Shown here: piece by piece, positions 1 to 11,165 of the stretch | Layout: each line of letters begins with the position of its first letter | Position numbering within the stretch: the stretch's first letter is position 1 | Assembly (NCBI GenBank): GCA_022747635.1 | Contig: JAKTNV010000005.1 | Span: 87,287,469 to 87,351,468, forward strand | Source: Hetaerina americana | Lineage: Eukaryota > Arthropoda > Insecta > Odonata > Calopterygidae | DNA length: 64,000 bases | Direction: 5' to 3' | The notes under the pieces: model-generated | The model's database searches: none | What the model was told of the DNA's origin: nothing | The model's input: only the letters and a program-made list of their open reading frames with translations | Program-made: the position numbers and the translations under genes

Positions 1-179
1 GTACAGGTAGGTAATCATGGATAATTCATTTTCCTAGTTGCAAAGTTCAAAATATTTTAAGTATCCTGATTTGGGTGCTGACATGAGCGTCGCGTAAAAC
101 GATCTTTTCTCTCGAAACGTGGTTCCCGAATAATCGGAGTTGCCTTGGTTAATTTTCAGCTGACGCGCAAACACAATCT

Positions 180-485
180 CTCACCCTCCCACGCGAACGC
201 TAGGCAGTCGTACCTCCAACCCCCGGCTCCCTTCCCTCCCTCCCCCACACCGCCCCCGAAAACGCAACCAAAGCCGTTATACACCCTCACCCCGCCCCCC
301 AAAAAAACCTTATTTTGACCCGACTCATCTCTCTCGCGTCACGCAAACCTTCAGAGAGCCCACTCACCCTTCGTCAGTCAAATCCAAGAAGGTAGAGTCG
401 ACTCCACCATTCCCCTCCATTCCCCCTCATTCCTCCTCCCCCCTCTTCCGATGAAACGATTACTCCCCTCCCCCCCTCGATAGCC
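180..485. other. C-rich polypyrimidine/CpG tract
   Basis: The plus strand is strongly C and T rich with runs of CCCC and several CpG sites. It could be a promoter-like island for a minus-strand gene whose possible first exon is at 368-420. The tract itself has no recognisable protein similarity. Confidence 0.4.
368..420 (-). CDS. Candidate first coding exon (minus), unknown product
   Basis: On the minus strand an ATG at 420 opens a frame reading MEGNGGVDSTFLDLTDE. It ends at a consensus-like donor, AGG followed by GTGAGT, at 367-362. The ATG context has a purine at -3 and G at +4. The frame has 17 full codons and ends in phase 2. It sits in a low-complexity C-rich tract, so an open frame here carries little weight. 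Any following exon would be to the left of the window, so splicing cannot be tested. I do not recognise the peptide. Confidence 0.2.
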
Positions 486-544
486 GTGGTCTCCTTAACA
501 CTTATTCCCAAAACCATGAAATGCAATCGACGTTAAATGAAAAA

Positions 545-760
545 TCCCCAAACCCTGGTTGGAAGAAACCAGGGTTTCCTTCGCATGGCGCTTAAATTCT
601 CATCTATATTTATTTATATATATATATATATATAATATATATATATGCTTCCGTAGACGAAACACGGATCAAGAAATAACGTGTGAGTGTTCCTTTTTTT
701 TGTGTTTCTATATTGTTTGTTACTGTGTAATATATATATTACTATATATATATATTACAA
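545..760. repeat. TA-array-associated repeat, diverged member
   Basis: A short perfect hairpin (AAACCCTGGTT with its complement, 549-576) is followed by (TA)n at about 617-646. Next comes a unit ending GTGTGAGTGTTCC and TGTGTTTCTATATTG (about 679-717), then a second (TA)n-like stretch at 730-757. The GTGTGAGTGTCC to TGTGTT order is the same as in the right arm of the palindrome at 4370-4577. Confidence 0.45.
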
Positions 761-884
761 AAACAAATGCTCATTCTCATGGAAATACATATAAGGAAAA
801 GGGATAGGAACACATATGAAGGACGGGCACAGGAGAGGTGGGGAAGGCGGAATCGAGCAGATAACAAGCGCAAAAATATTTCCT

Positions 885-955
885 TGAGCGGGAATTGAAC
901 ATTGGATCTACCAGTTTCTTTGAATGCTATTTGATTGCTTTACCATTGGCTGTAA
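885..955 (-). repeat. tRNA-like SINE head (fragment)
   Basis: Read on the minus strand, this stretch has an A-box-like segment (AGCCAATGGTAAAGC) and, about 40 bases later, a B-box-like GTTCAATTCC. That is the layout of a tRNA-derived SINE promoter. It does not fold as a complete tRNA by eye, so it is not called as a tRNA gene. No second copy was found in the window. Confidence 0.3.
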
Positions 956-2335
956 TAATTGTATCCTCGATAGTCTTATGTATTTGTAAATGCGTTCACC
1001 GACTCACTTATTTTTGTTTCAACCTCCCGGAGCTTTTTTTTCAGGTAAAGCTTTGACCGAGATATTCCCTGGCGGTCTTTTCTTCCGAATCGTTCGGCTT
1101 ATAAGGGGAGATTGTCTTAGCTCCTTCTCTTTCTCTCCTTCCTTGGATATAGTTTAGCAGCTGCTCTGACTTTGTTTACTGTCTTGATTAACGTGAATGG
1201 TGCTCAACGCACAAATGGAATACTCTATCCCTTTGGATTTCAAGCTAGAACATCAATGCTGAATCTGTTGGGATACTCGATACTTTAAACATGTCGTCGA
1301 GACATTACGCATTCATAATTTGAATCTTGAGACAAGGTTTCCCTGGAATTGCGTTGTCATTCCACCCGCAGTGTACCCGCACCATCAGACAAGACACGGC
1401 ACTTAATCTCCTGGCGTAGATGATTAATCGTATAAATATTTCAGAAAAAATTTAATTTTATATATCCTCTGAATTGCCTTATTCTATTAGGCCCTGTTTC
1501 ACAACGTCTCTTTATAACTAAAGGTTAACTTTAACCTCCAGTTAAGGGCAAAACTTAGTTTTGTGACCGCCAATTAAATTCAAAGCCGACCGTCAAAGAG
1601 ATGAAATAACTGATAGACGATGTTGCTATGGTTACAACGTCCACATTCACTATTGAGTTACCTCATTTGTTTATAAATACGGATTTGTTGATAGTCTCCA
1701 AATCAAATAAACTTTCACATTTGATTGCGAGTGGATTTATCGAGACATTATATAACTGGGCCTTACCGATAAAATTTGTTCGGAAATTTGGCCTTTTTTT
1801 AACAAATACTTCCAACAACGCCACCTCGATTTCGTATTCCTGTATCTCACCGAAAGTTATAAAACAGGAATACGTATAAACACGCACTTGTGAAATCTAA
1901 TTCCATCATCCTTTTCATTTATGTCACTCGATAAGAAAATTCTTCACCAATTTTGACTTCATTCAACTTTCAACTTAGCCGCGACTGTTTGAGAGATTTC
2001 TGGATTAATTTCGAACCTACTTGGCAACACCAAGTCTTCAAACTTTCATTTATGACGTTTCATATCAAGGATTTCTCTTTGCCCAAGGAGGTGGGACCGT
2101 GAATGCAGGAGTCAATGTTGTCACCTTAGTTCATGTATTATTCATTAGGATTGATGTACAGAAATTTTTTAGTTCATTCATGCTCGTAGTTCAACCAGCA
2201 GATACCTGATGTGAATGCGCAGTATTTTTTAGCTACTCCCAGGGGGCTCTTATTGATTTTTCAAACGTGCTCTAGCAACGTCAAAGCCTTAAAAGTTGGC
2301 TTAAGCCTGAGGCTTTAAATTACTAAAAACTATAA
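956..2335. other. Intergenic/intronic, nothing firm
   Basis: This is AT-rich DNA with overlapping short ORFs on both strands near 1628-1887 and no recognisable protein. A segment around 1494-1610 (CCCTGTTTCACAAC, then AGGTTAACTTTAACC) resembles the terminus of a MITE-type element. I could not find the opposite terminus. Confidence 0.4.
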
Positions 2336-2339
2336 AATT

Positions 2340-2530
2340 TAAAAAAATAAGGGCAAGGCAGGAGAAGGCGGAGAAGGGTCAAAATGACGGATGATGTGGA
2401 AGAGGGTGGGTGATCACTATGAGGAAATGAAGAGGAGGGCACTCAGGAAAGGAAAACATTGGGGAGAAGAGGCCTCCATGGACCCCTCATCCACGGCAGA
2501 TGACCTATGGTGATGATGATGAATTAATAT
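2340..2530 (+). mobile_element. Possible non-LTR retrotransposon 3' end
   Basis: A purine-rich segment encodes a basic peptide (about MKRRALRKGKHW in one frame) and ends in repeated GAT triplets (GATGATGATGA). Short tandem-repeat tails after a basic, degenerate coding stretch are common at LINE 3' ends. The segment does not match the two LINE families identified elsewhere here, and the call is weak. Confidence 0.22.
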
Positions 2531-2899
2531 CATTCAAACTAACAAAAGGCGGGTAGGAACCGTTGTGTTTACAATATTGCAGCTCCATGATAAATAATAT
2601 TTTTGATTGTGATAAAGACAAGTATGTCGGCAACTTCAATCCATAATTAATATAACGATGGCCGGTCCTCCAATGTTACAATGGCGTGTATAAAATCTTG
2701 AAATTTCGATGTCAACTCATATTAAAATTAAGGTGAGAAGATCCTTAGGTAAGCATCTCTATTCGGAAGAATGGGCTCCAGAGAACAAAAATCAGAAAAT
2801 GTCCTCAGAAGAGCATACAATTATCGACCACAATTATCGATCCGAAGGTTGGCTTAATAGGTACGGCGTGTTATTAATAGTACATTTACACGCATATAT

Positions 2900-3134
2900 C
2901 ATATAGTGTCCGTAGTACTTAGCCCAACGGCGTGTAAATTCACACATCATGGTATGGAAAGGGTCAGTTCCTTATTCCCTGTGCTATTTATGGTTTGCCA
3001 GGAAGAATTGGTACTACCCGTGACATCACATAGTTTGGGGGAGGCTGAGGGTGCCCAGAGACGTCGTCGGGAATCGATCCCGAGTCCTCCCGTCAGTAGC
3101 TCGGTATTAAACCCACTAGACTTCCACGTCCCCC
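2900..3134 (-). mobile_element. SINE-B copy, tRNA-like head
   Basis: On the minus strand the element starts near 3134 with an A-box-like region (GTGGAAGTCTAGTGGG). A B box, GGGATCGATTCCC, lies at about 3082-3070. The body runs leftwards to about 2900. The distal part (plus strand AGTACTTAGCCC, ACGGCGTGT, GTCAGTTCC, CCCTGTG) recurs in the same order at 54208-54281, so it is a dispersed family. The only ORF is a chance frame. Confidence 0.5.
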
Positions 3135-3640
3135 TCAAAATGGCATACACCTGGGATGTAATGGCAACCTCTTTAAACCCCAAACCCCTCCTATCCCCCC
3201 ACCCTTTCGGGGGCTTGGCAAAGGTACGTGGACGACGACGCCGATTCGCGACGCTCGGAATCCCCCGTCCCGCCCCCCCCCCCCTTGGCAATCCAGGCCC
3301 CGACGACGTCCGCAGAATACCTGCTCGTATTTTGCGCAAATGCATCGTGAGCACGCGAAGATAAATCTCCATTGCCCCCCTCCCCCCCTTTCCCAGAGGA
3401 TCATTATCATTGACGAGGTCATCCGCGGGGGGGGCGAGAGTCCCGTTGCGGTTGGAGCCTGCACCGCACTGGCACCGGCGCCAACTTACCCGGAGCTACG
3501 GAACGACCCCCCCCCACTCTTCACGACGCCGCCACTTCAAATGCGCCGCTCATTCCGTACTTCGCCAAACTTTCGCGTCTCTCCCGGGGGATTCGGGGGG
3601 ATTTGATGCAGCGATACGAAATCAACACGATTTCGATCCC
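3130..3640. other. CpG-rich island
   Basis: This is a GC-rich, CpG-dense block (GACGACGACGCC, CGACGACGTCC and several C runs) in otherwise AT-rich DNA. Overlapping ORFs in several frames are expected from the composition. The density of CpG just upstream of a short Ser/Thr-rich ORF at 3649 suggests a promoter or 5' UTR on the plus strand, which is an inference. Confidence 0.4.
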
Positions 3641-3648
3641 TCCTCGAC

Positions 3649-3753
3649 ATGGCATCAGACACCGAGTCGATGATGTCGCTGCTGCAAGCGCCGACGACGT
3701 CGAGTTCGACATCCAATGCCTCGTCGACGCAGTTAAATAAGCATCAACGATGA
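3649..3753 (+). CDS. Short Ser/Thr-rich ORF, possible first exon
   Basis: A 34-codon ORF begins at an ATG in good context (GACATGG: G at -3, G at +4) directly below the CpG island. It reads MASDTESMMSLLQAPTTSS at its start and is rich in Ser and Thr. It ends at TGA at 3751-3753, and I see no consensus splice donor inside it. It could be the first coding part of a plus-strand gene with a weak donor, a short peptide, or chance. I do not recognise it. Confidence 0.27.
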   Translation: MASDTESMMSLLQAPTTSSSTSNASSTQLNKHQR

Positions 3754-4260
3754 AATACTATTTTACGGGAATATTTGTACACACACAATGCTTGCCAATG
3801 GAAGACCTCGCGACCAGCATGCTCGTGAGTTTGCTACGCGTCCATCAAGGGACTACCACCCAAACACAACAGGTTTCAACAGCATTTTCTATAGCACATT
3901 TCTATATATTTCTATCTCTCCCATATAGCTACAATGTAAAAAAGAATTAATTCAGCTTTACAGCAATGGATATCTCTTGAACACCCTCCCCAGCAAGTTT
4001 CAAACGCAAATCGATTGAAAACCGTACAATTCAAGCATCTCTGTTCAATGCAATCCGATTATTTTGAATTTATTTCAACTATATCACAAATGCTCATAAT
4101 CTAATTTCGTGTGTATGTTTTGCTAATTTACGTGAGCTCTCTTACTACTTGCCATACTGTATGTCTACCGTGTCCTTCATAAATAAAGTGGAGAAGTTAA
4201 GATTTCACTTCATGCATTTATTATATGAGACATGTAGTTCACTGCGATTAAACGTGTCAC

Positions 4261-4265
<5 letters not shown>

Positions 4266-4333
<68 letters not shown>

Positions 4334-4574
4334 ACGATTGTACGGAAAAACTCACACGAGCGGCAAAATAATGGGACGGCACAATAGAACACAAATAGAA
4401 AGCAATATTTAAAAGGACACTCACACGGTAAATTGTTCGAGCTTTCCGCCCTCTCAGAGGCCTCCTTCCCTTTGAGCAGTCTCACTTGAAGAAGGCCTCT
4501 GAGAGCTCGAACAATTTACCGTGTGAGTGTCCTTTTAAATGTTACTTTCTATTTGTGTTCTATTGTGCCGTCCC

Positions 4575-4644
<70 letters not shown>
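4266..4644. repeat. Long palindrome flanked by two (TA)n arrays
   Basis: The left arm (4370-4467) and right arm (4491-4577) are near-perfect inverted copies around a 23-base centre. Each arm holds AATGGGACGGCACAATAG, AACACAAATAGAAAG, AAAAGGACACTCACACGG and TTGTTCGAGCT, or their complements. The left arm has a small extra insertion (CGCCCT). The palindrome is bounded directly by (TA)n on both sides: 4266-4330 and 4578-4644. It has no coding capacity. Related single arms occur at 15249-15352 and, more diverged, at 679-717. Confidence 0.85.
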
Positions 4645-4647
<3 letters not shown>

Positions 4648-4689
4648 TATACATATATGTATATATATGTATGTATGTATATATATATG

Positions 4690-6290
4690 TGTACCCCTCG
4701 TGGTGAAAGGCCTCGTCCTTCCCCTGGACGTCGTCTCAACCCCTTCTCCCCTCCCCTCTCCTCTACCGGGCTCGGCGGATTTGCAAACGAACGGTGGGGC
4801 GATTGGGACGGAGGAGAAGGTATGTAGAGGGGATTACTTATCGACAACCGGACGGACCAGTCCCAAAATGAGAAGGGTTTCATTGTTTTTTTCAATAAAC
4901 AGGTGAAGGCGGAAAATGCGGACGTACTCAAACAGAGGATAGGACGAGGAGAAGGCCTCCGGTGGCCCGTTTCTCTTCCACAGCGATCACTCGGGCCTCC
5001 AAAGCGATTCCGCCAATTCCTACTTTTGTTTACACGCTTAATATTCAGACAGGACTCGTCCATTTTCTATTCTCCTTCATCGACCCACCATCGATGAATA
5101 TCCATTCGTTCCTTGGACACAAAAAGAAAGGTTTCGACGAACATGGATGGCATTTAGAGCTAAAATATTGAAACATTTTCCATGAAAACGATTTCAAAAC
5201 AGAATCGAGGACGGATAAAATAAAATGTCAGCAATATGCACAAGTAGTGCAAAATGGGATAACGTTAGGGGCAGTCTGTTGATTGTTTTGTGTGTGAACG
5301 ATGAAGAGGATTAGAATTAATCTATTTCAGAATTAAGAGGGATAATGAAATTGGATATGTGTAGTAATCGGTAGTTAAGGGGTTGTATGGGCCAGAAGAA
5401 GACATTAGGAGAGGAATTAGAACTGTGGTGGGTTCCATGAACGAGGTCATGGGGAGAGGAATATGAGAAGGGTTTGGGAGGCCTGCGCCGTCCATTCGCG
5501 AGCCAGTGGGAAAATTGGAGTTTATGGACTGCATGGCGTCAAAGCTAAGACATAAGACATAATCACGACTTCGTGTACGTTCATTCCCCGATGGTTCTTG
5601 AAAAGGAACGGAGAGTTTAGATCACAATTTTTACTGACAAATATACGGATATTTAACCTTCTTTAAAAAAGCTGGCAAATTCCGAGTTCCCATGTGGCAA
5701 AAAGGGGAAAAGGGGATTAATATTAAGACGAGATTCGCTAAAAATCGAAAATGTAATATCGACAAGAGTAAGGAATATAGTTTTAAAAAGCTCGGTCGTG
5801 ATCCTTTCGGATCGGGAGTTCGGTGTTAATTCTTGAGTGGTGGCAGAATATTTCGAAAGAGGGAGACCACACACTCTGCGCCCACCGTGTCTAATAACTC
5901 GAACACGGAACGGTGAGAGAGGTGGAGGGAAAGGAGGAGGGAAAGGAAAGTTTTAATTGCTCGTTACAAACAACCCACCGCTCAATACGACGTCCATCTG
6001 CCCCGCCCCCTCACACTCCGGCGATCAACTACAGGCTTCGATCACAACTGAAGAGGAAAGCAAATGAAAGCGGAGGGGTAAACACGACCGATTCGTTGAG
6101 TTTGCAGTGAAGGTGGGTGAAAAAGGAGATACATTTACGAGAGAGAGAGAGGAAGAGAGATGATTAGTACCAATAATTGTAATCTACCGTCTTCGAGTAG
6201 GTTTTTCTTGGATTCTGGCGCTACACACTAGCACCCCTGAGCCCTTACTAGCTTGACGCATAATATCCTTAAATATCATCAAACAACTAT
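4690..6290. other. Mixed GC-rich then purine-rich DNA, no gene called
   Basis: 4700-5000 is GC-rich. A plausible plus-strand splice acceptor (TTTTTTTCAATAAACAG) ends at 4902 and is followed by an open frame starting VKAENADVLKQRIG, but no consensus donor follows. 5300-5600 and 5900-6150 are purine-rich. I recognise no protein or RNA gene here. Confidence 0.4.
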
Positions 6291-6299
6291 TCATTCTTA

Positions 6300-6800
6300 A
6301 TTTCTGAAAACTTTCCCCCTCCCTTAAACTCATCCAAAATCCCTTTTCTTCCATTCTCCCTCTCCTTACTATCCGCCCTCAAACACCGTCTTCAGAATTC
6401 CATTGTGAATTTATCTTTTTCCATTTTCATCCGTTTTTTCCCTATATTTGCCTATTCTTCTCCACACCCACGTATCTCGAAATCCTCAAATCTGCTCTAT
6501 TTCCTCATGTCTCAAGGACCAAGTTTCTGATCCATTAAAAACCGAACTCCATATTAAAGTTATTACTTAAAATCATTTCTTAACATCTTTCATTTATTTA
6601 CCTCTCATTAAATTCCCGCCTCCTCGTAGACACACATCCACCTTCGACGAAATTCTTCTTTTAAGTTCCCCATTTCTCTAAGCAACCCCATCCAAAACAA
6701 CCCCATTAAAGATGCACTGTTTTATTTTTTCTAGTCAATGTCCCCCATTTTAAATTTATCTTGGATTTCTTCTACTTCTTGAGAATCTCATTGCCTTCAT
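6300..6800 (-). mobile_element. Degenerate RTE-like LINE 3' fragment
   Basis: The plus-strand text TTCTTCTCCACACCCACG, CTCAAATCTGC and CTCCATATTAAAGTT is a diverged match, in the same order, to the better copy at 32600-33115. That copy encodes the C-terminal WxWRRMEKV region of the LINE on the minus strand. No open frame survives. Confidence 0.35.
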
Positions 6801-6809
6801 TTTATTATG

Positions 6810-7580
6810 ACTTATTCTCACACTATATTTATTACGCTTAGATGATGCTTGGAAAAAGGAAGAAGAGGGAGAGAGGAAAACAGGGAGAAGAGTGGTTTGT
6901 TTTTTTATATTCCCATTTGGAACTCCATCCGAGTCAATGAACTTTTGTGTGTGTATATGTAAGGCTTACACAACACTTTCGCCAACGACCCGGCCATATA
7001 CCTGTTTTCAATTGCTAGACAAGTTATTAGCACCTTCTCTGTTGAAATCATCGGGTTTCTAAATAATATTTATTAGTCTCGCTCATCAGTCTGGGGAATT
7101 ATCAGTTCTCTTCTTCTGTACCCCTAACGTTTCCAAAATTGTCGCTAGGGATGGATCCTTTGAGCCAATTGTGCGCTGCAATGGCCAGCGGACGGATTTG
7201 CGGAGTTACATACTTTAATCCCTAACAGATTTAATGTTCGTCTACATCATTCCGCGGATGCATTCTCGATAATGTAATGAACATTTTCAAAGGACACTAT
7301 GAAGCGTTTTAAGTTAAAACGTGAAATAAATTAGAATCTATGTTAAAGAAAACTCAAATCTAATTGGACATTACGCGACAGAGAGAGAGAGAGAAAATAG
7401 GAGATAAAGTATAGAAAATCAAGTTCAAAAATAAAATAAAAGAAAAATTTGAACAAATGGAAAATCCTTGATAATTCACATAAAAAAACATTGATTACAT
7501 ATGGAACATATGTATTCATTTTGTGGGAAATTCAGGAAATGATTTTGGATGGAGTATCTATCACAATCCCCAACGACCCG
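6810..7580. other. Nothing recognised
   Basis: This is AT-rich sequence with short GA runs (7380-7395) and no supported gene or repeat. Confidence 0.4.
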
Positions 7581-7584
7581 TCGC

Positions 7585-7890
7585 CAATTACTCTGTATCC
7601 GTTTTTCCTGTCTCCTTATGATTTCTCCTAACAACTCACCCTCCCCCATCCTTACCTAGCACTTCCTCATTTGTTTTCCTCTCTGTTCACTCCATACTTC
7701 TCCACGCCCACATTTCAAAAGCCTCCAATCAAAAGCCTACCATCCTGCTTCAATGACCATGTTTCAATGGGGTACAAAACCTCACACTATTCTAAAGATT
7801 TAACGGGCCTTCTCTCGTAACATCCTCACTCAACGTCCCGGTCTCCCCCATTATCTCCTTCTAGTGAAAGCTTCTTTGTCTAAGGAAATT
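7585..7890 (-). mobile_element. RTE-like LINE C-terminal fragment
   Basis: Read on the minus strand, the segment matches the end of the LINE coding region. It contains the complements of CACTTCCTCATTTGTTTTCC (the TNEEVL region) and TTCTCCACGCCCACATTTC (the WVWRRM region), followed by CATCCTGCTTCAATGACCAT. Stops and indels are frequent. The left end is frayed. The right end stops about 20 bases before the mariner terminus at 7909. Confidence 0.6.
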
Positions 7891-7908
7891 CTTATTCCCA
7901 TGAATCTA

Positions 7909-8570
7909 CAAGGGCTAACTTACAAGTTTAATTAAAGTATAAACCTAAGCCAAGACAAAGTTTTATTATATTCATTTGTAATATATCAGTTTAAACTATA
8001 ATTCTACATAATCGTGATTTAAATTGAGGCATTTATCATTCCGATACATAAGATTTTCAATTTCGTCTCTGATGAAATCTGCCTCCTTATATTTTAACCA
8101 CTTGTTCACACTAGCATCAGGAGCAAGCCATGTCTTCATCGCTGAAAATAGATGGTAATGTCTTCTACCCAGTTGTGACACGATATAAGAGTGCGTTACC
8201 ATTTTTGTCTTCGAGGAAAGTAAGCGATGCAGCAAAGACGCTGTTTTTTGTGGTCTACCGTCAAGGATTTCAGCACCCATCTGGCACAAAACCTGCAATA
8301 GGCAAACTTCCCCGCTTACAATTTCACGCAGTATGCTTCATAAAATTTGAAGAAAGTGTAGCGAAATATCCATCATCATAAATAGGCGATTATTACGAAT
8401 TTTTTCGTCAATTTTAACCATCAGTTCATCTGCCCCAAAGCTAGGCCGACCAATACGGTCTTCGTCGTGTACATCGGTGCTGTGTCCATTTCTAAATTGA
8501 ATGCACCACTGCCTCACTCCACCTTCACTCATAATTCCATCTCCGTTAGAAACTTTTTGGAAAGCCCTCG
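7909..8570 (-). mobile_element. Non-autonomous mariner, internally deleted
   Basis: This is a 662-bp mariner derivative flanked by TA on both sides (7907-7908 and 8571-8572). Imperfect terminal repeats are present: CAAGGGCTAACTTACAAGTT on the left, and the complement of CGAGGGCTTTCCAAAAAGTT on the right. On the minus strand it keeps transposase DNA-binding coding (SEGGVRQWCIQFRNG, DEDRIGRPS) and a C terminus (RNDKCLNLNHDYVEL). The N-terminal helix-turn-helix and the catalytic core with its D,D,D triad are missing, and the frame is shifted near 8340. It cannot encode an active transposase. Confidence 0.8.
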
Positions 8571-8699
8571 TACTAATTTGATTATGATCGTCGTAAAAAT
8601 ATCCTAAATAGGTGAAATATTTAGGAAATACGATTTTAAAGACTCTATACCTTGCCACGCGAGAAAGGAAATAAGAAAAAAATAATGAATTACAAACTA

Positions 8700-9256
8700 C
8701 AGGGTTCGTCCGGAAAATAAGTGTACTGACTCCTGGGCTGGGCGCGCCGCTCCAGGCGCGCCCAGCACCGCTCTGACGAACTGCGATTGGAGGGGGGTAT
8801 GTTGGCAAGCGACGCTGAAAAAGGCAGTCGGCTCTGAGCTGTGATGTAGTGAGGAGCTCTGTTAACGCGAACCTCCACGCTCGACCCACGTCACGGAACG
8901 CGATGCCGAAGTTTTTGGAGCAGCGTTATTCCATCAAATTTGCGGTAAAGCTTGGGAAATCGTCTACCGAAACTGTCGGTATGATTAACCAGGCTTACGG
9001 GGAGTCAGCCATGTCCAGAAACATGATCTTTCGGTGGCACAAGATGTTCGTGGAGGGCAGAGAAGAGGTCGACGACGAGTCTTCGAGAGGTTCCCGATGA
9101 TGCCTTCGCGGGAGCGTTCCAGGAATGGGAACGCCGCTGGAACAAGTGTATCGACTCACAAGGGTCCTATTTTGAGGAATATTAGCTTAAGATATGTAAA
9201 AGTGTAATAAATTTTTTTTCCTGAGCTCAGTACACTTATTTTACGGACGAACCCTG
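8700..9256 (+). mobile_element. Non-autonomous mariner, short deletion derivative
   Basis: A 557-bp element has inverted termini (CAGGGTTCGTCCGGAAAATA on the left, its near-perfect complement on the right) and TA on each side. The transposase start is at 8903 (MPKFLEQRYSIKFAVKLGKS) and the frame runs to GREEVDDE. It is then joined out of frame to the last about 40 codons (AFQEWERRWNKCIDS). The whole catalytic domain is gone. The sister copy at 59962-60887 lost a smaller segment. Comparing the two shows GACGACG at both deletion ends. Confidence 0.88.
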
Positions 9257-9259
9257 TAT

Positions 9260-10260
9260 ATATATTCGGCCAACACTGAAAAGGTGATTAAACACCGGTT
9301 AGCTACTTGGTAGAGTAGAAGCTATTCATTTTATATTGAGCCTTGCCTCAACCTCTGGTACTATTTCAGTTCAAAATTTCTCAGCATTGGTGACTCCTTC
9401 AAAATTTCCAGGAAGTGATTTTTTGAAATGCGATAGATATGATCTTTGAAAATGAGCGTTTCGGCAGTAAAACAATGACGCATCGCGTCTGGTGGTCATG
9501 TGACCTGGGCTGGTTTTGAAATAGACATTTTGGAAAGGGGTTGAAGGGAGGGAGGTGGAGGGGTAGGTGAGTCAGTGGGCAGGGGAGGGGGCATAGTCGG
9601 TTGCTTTTCCTCCCGCGCCCACCCCGTCGCGTGCAGCGTGGCAAACGTTTATCCAGGGAGCGAGGGGGGAGGAGGGATCCTCGCGTCTAGCCGCCGGCGG
9701 GCGCCACGGCGATGACGTCCCCCCCTCCACCTCTCCCCTCGCCCTCGCCTTAGCGTGCCATCAATCTCTTTGCCCCCTAATTTCTGTCTCGTGATTTTTA
9801 TTTCTTTTTCATTTCGTCGCATTTCCCCGATGCCTCCAGCCGCTTATAACAGGGGTCGAGGTGTGTCACGATGTTCATCGCGAAAGAGTCGAGAGAGATA
9901 TTAAAATAAAACCCAACTCCGTGATCGCACACGTCGTGAGAATCAACACTTCTCGAAAGTTTCACGGGTATGCGGATCCGAGTCGATTGTACGTATGGAT
10001 GGGATACAAAACGGAAAGAAAGTATAAGATGTTTCGTCAATCGCCAATGGAGACATTTTTCTAATTTAAGAAATGAATACACACTTGTTACCACCGCACG
10101 AAATTTTATAGAGATTTCCGAGACCGAGTTCGATACTTTTGTTCACCAGCGGGGTCACTCATCTTATATTTAGATTTCCATTCTCCACTGGCTCCATATT
10201 TTTCTCCCATTTCCTAGTTATTTCCTATTTTTATCCCACTTGATTGAAATTAGATTACAG
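9260..10260. other. Purine-rich tract and unassigned ORFs
   Basis: 9540-9770 is G/A-rich then CpG-rich. A possible plus-strand acceptor (GCCGCTTATAACAG) precedes an open frame at about 9853-10064 that reads NSVIAHVVRINTSRKFHGY. It overlaps a 98-codon minus-strand frame (9798-10094). Neither has a recognisable domain or a matching donor, so neither is called a gene. Confidence 0.3.
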
Positions 10261-10264
10261 ATTA

Positions 10265-11163
10265 CAGGGTCCGTACAATAAGTATCGGGACTAGTTCCAA
10301 AAATCAAAATTTATTGCAGTTATCCTTACAATTACTTAATAATCTTCAAAATGCATTCCTCCTGCATTGATTCATGCTACATGCTTAGTTCGGCGTGTCT
10401 GCCACTTGTCAAAAGCCCGCTGGCTGTCGGTTTCCAGAATACTGTTTAGAGCATTAGTTGTCGCCGCTTGACCCGAGTCGAACCAATATCCTTTGAGGTA
10501 ATAATGCTGTCGAGCAAATCATCATCTTCCTGGACGCACTCCAAAATTTCTTGCGAAATTTCCACCCGCGACAGTTTTTGTTCCTCGCTCAAGACTTTCG
10601 GCATCAGCTTCGCTCACACTTTCCTTCGCTCGCAAGATCCTCTGTTACAATGGTGTGGACGGACCCGACTGAAAGGCCGGTCACCTCACTGATAAGGGCG
10701 ATAGTTTAACGCCTGTCAGCGTCCAAAACTTTTTTCACTTTGGCCACCTGAGCATCGGTTCGAACGGTCGTCGGCCGTCCGACGTGGTGCTCGTCTTCGA
10801 CAAGCTTCCGGCCTTCCTTAAACATTTTGAGCCACTTAAGACTCTTGTGCAGCTTGAGACATCATCCCCATAAGCCTGTTAAATGAGTTCAAGGGTCTCC
10901 GACGCGGATTTCCCGAGTTTAACGCAAAACTTCACAGCGTAGTGTTGCTCGACGGTGCGCTCCATGCTGGCGCGACGACACCACAAACAATCACACGTCA
11001 CGAAAATCCACCTTCTGTCTCAACGCATGCCCGGAGGCGGCTGAACTGAAGTGCGCCTGACCGGTGGGGGAGTCCCCTCTACCGAGCCGACCGGTCGGAC
11101 CCCCATCCACCGCTCCGTTGAGGCTACAGCGAACCAGTCACGACACTTATTGCACGGACCCTG
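10265..11163 (-). mobile_element. Non-autonomous mariner, internally deleted
   Basis: This 899-bp element is flanked by TA (10263-10264 and 11164-11165). Its termini are CAGGGTCCGTACAATAAGTA on the left and the complement of CAGGGTCCGTGCAATAAGTG on the right. On the minus strand a start at 10965 reads MERTVEQHYAVKFCVKLGKS, followed by stops and frameshifts. It retains the region up to just past the first catalytic Asp area (about 10450-10620) and the C terminus near 10350-10440 (FDKWQTRRTKHVA). The stretch between, with the remaining catalytic residues, is deleted. Confidence 0.85.
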
Positions 11164-11165
11164 TA

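Noticed and set aside
4149..4827. ORFs made of Ile-Tyr repeats (also at 15198-15537, 41463-42360, 51096-51422, 61029-61316, 61592-62219)
   Set aside because: They are translations of (TA)n arrays in both strands and have no coding meaning.
8338..8889. 183-codon minus-strand ORF
   Set aside because: It runs from a decayed mariner, across unrelated DNA, into the terminus of another mariner, so it is not a single gene.
9798..10094. 98-codon minus-strand ORF overlapping a 67-codon plus-strand ORF
   Set aside because: The two cannot be separated by evidence in the sequence. Neither is recognised, and only a moderate acceptor supports the plus frame.
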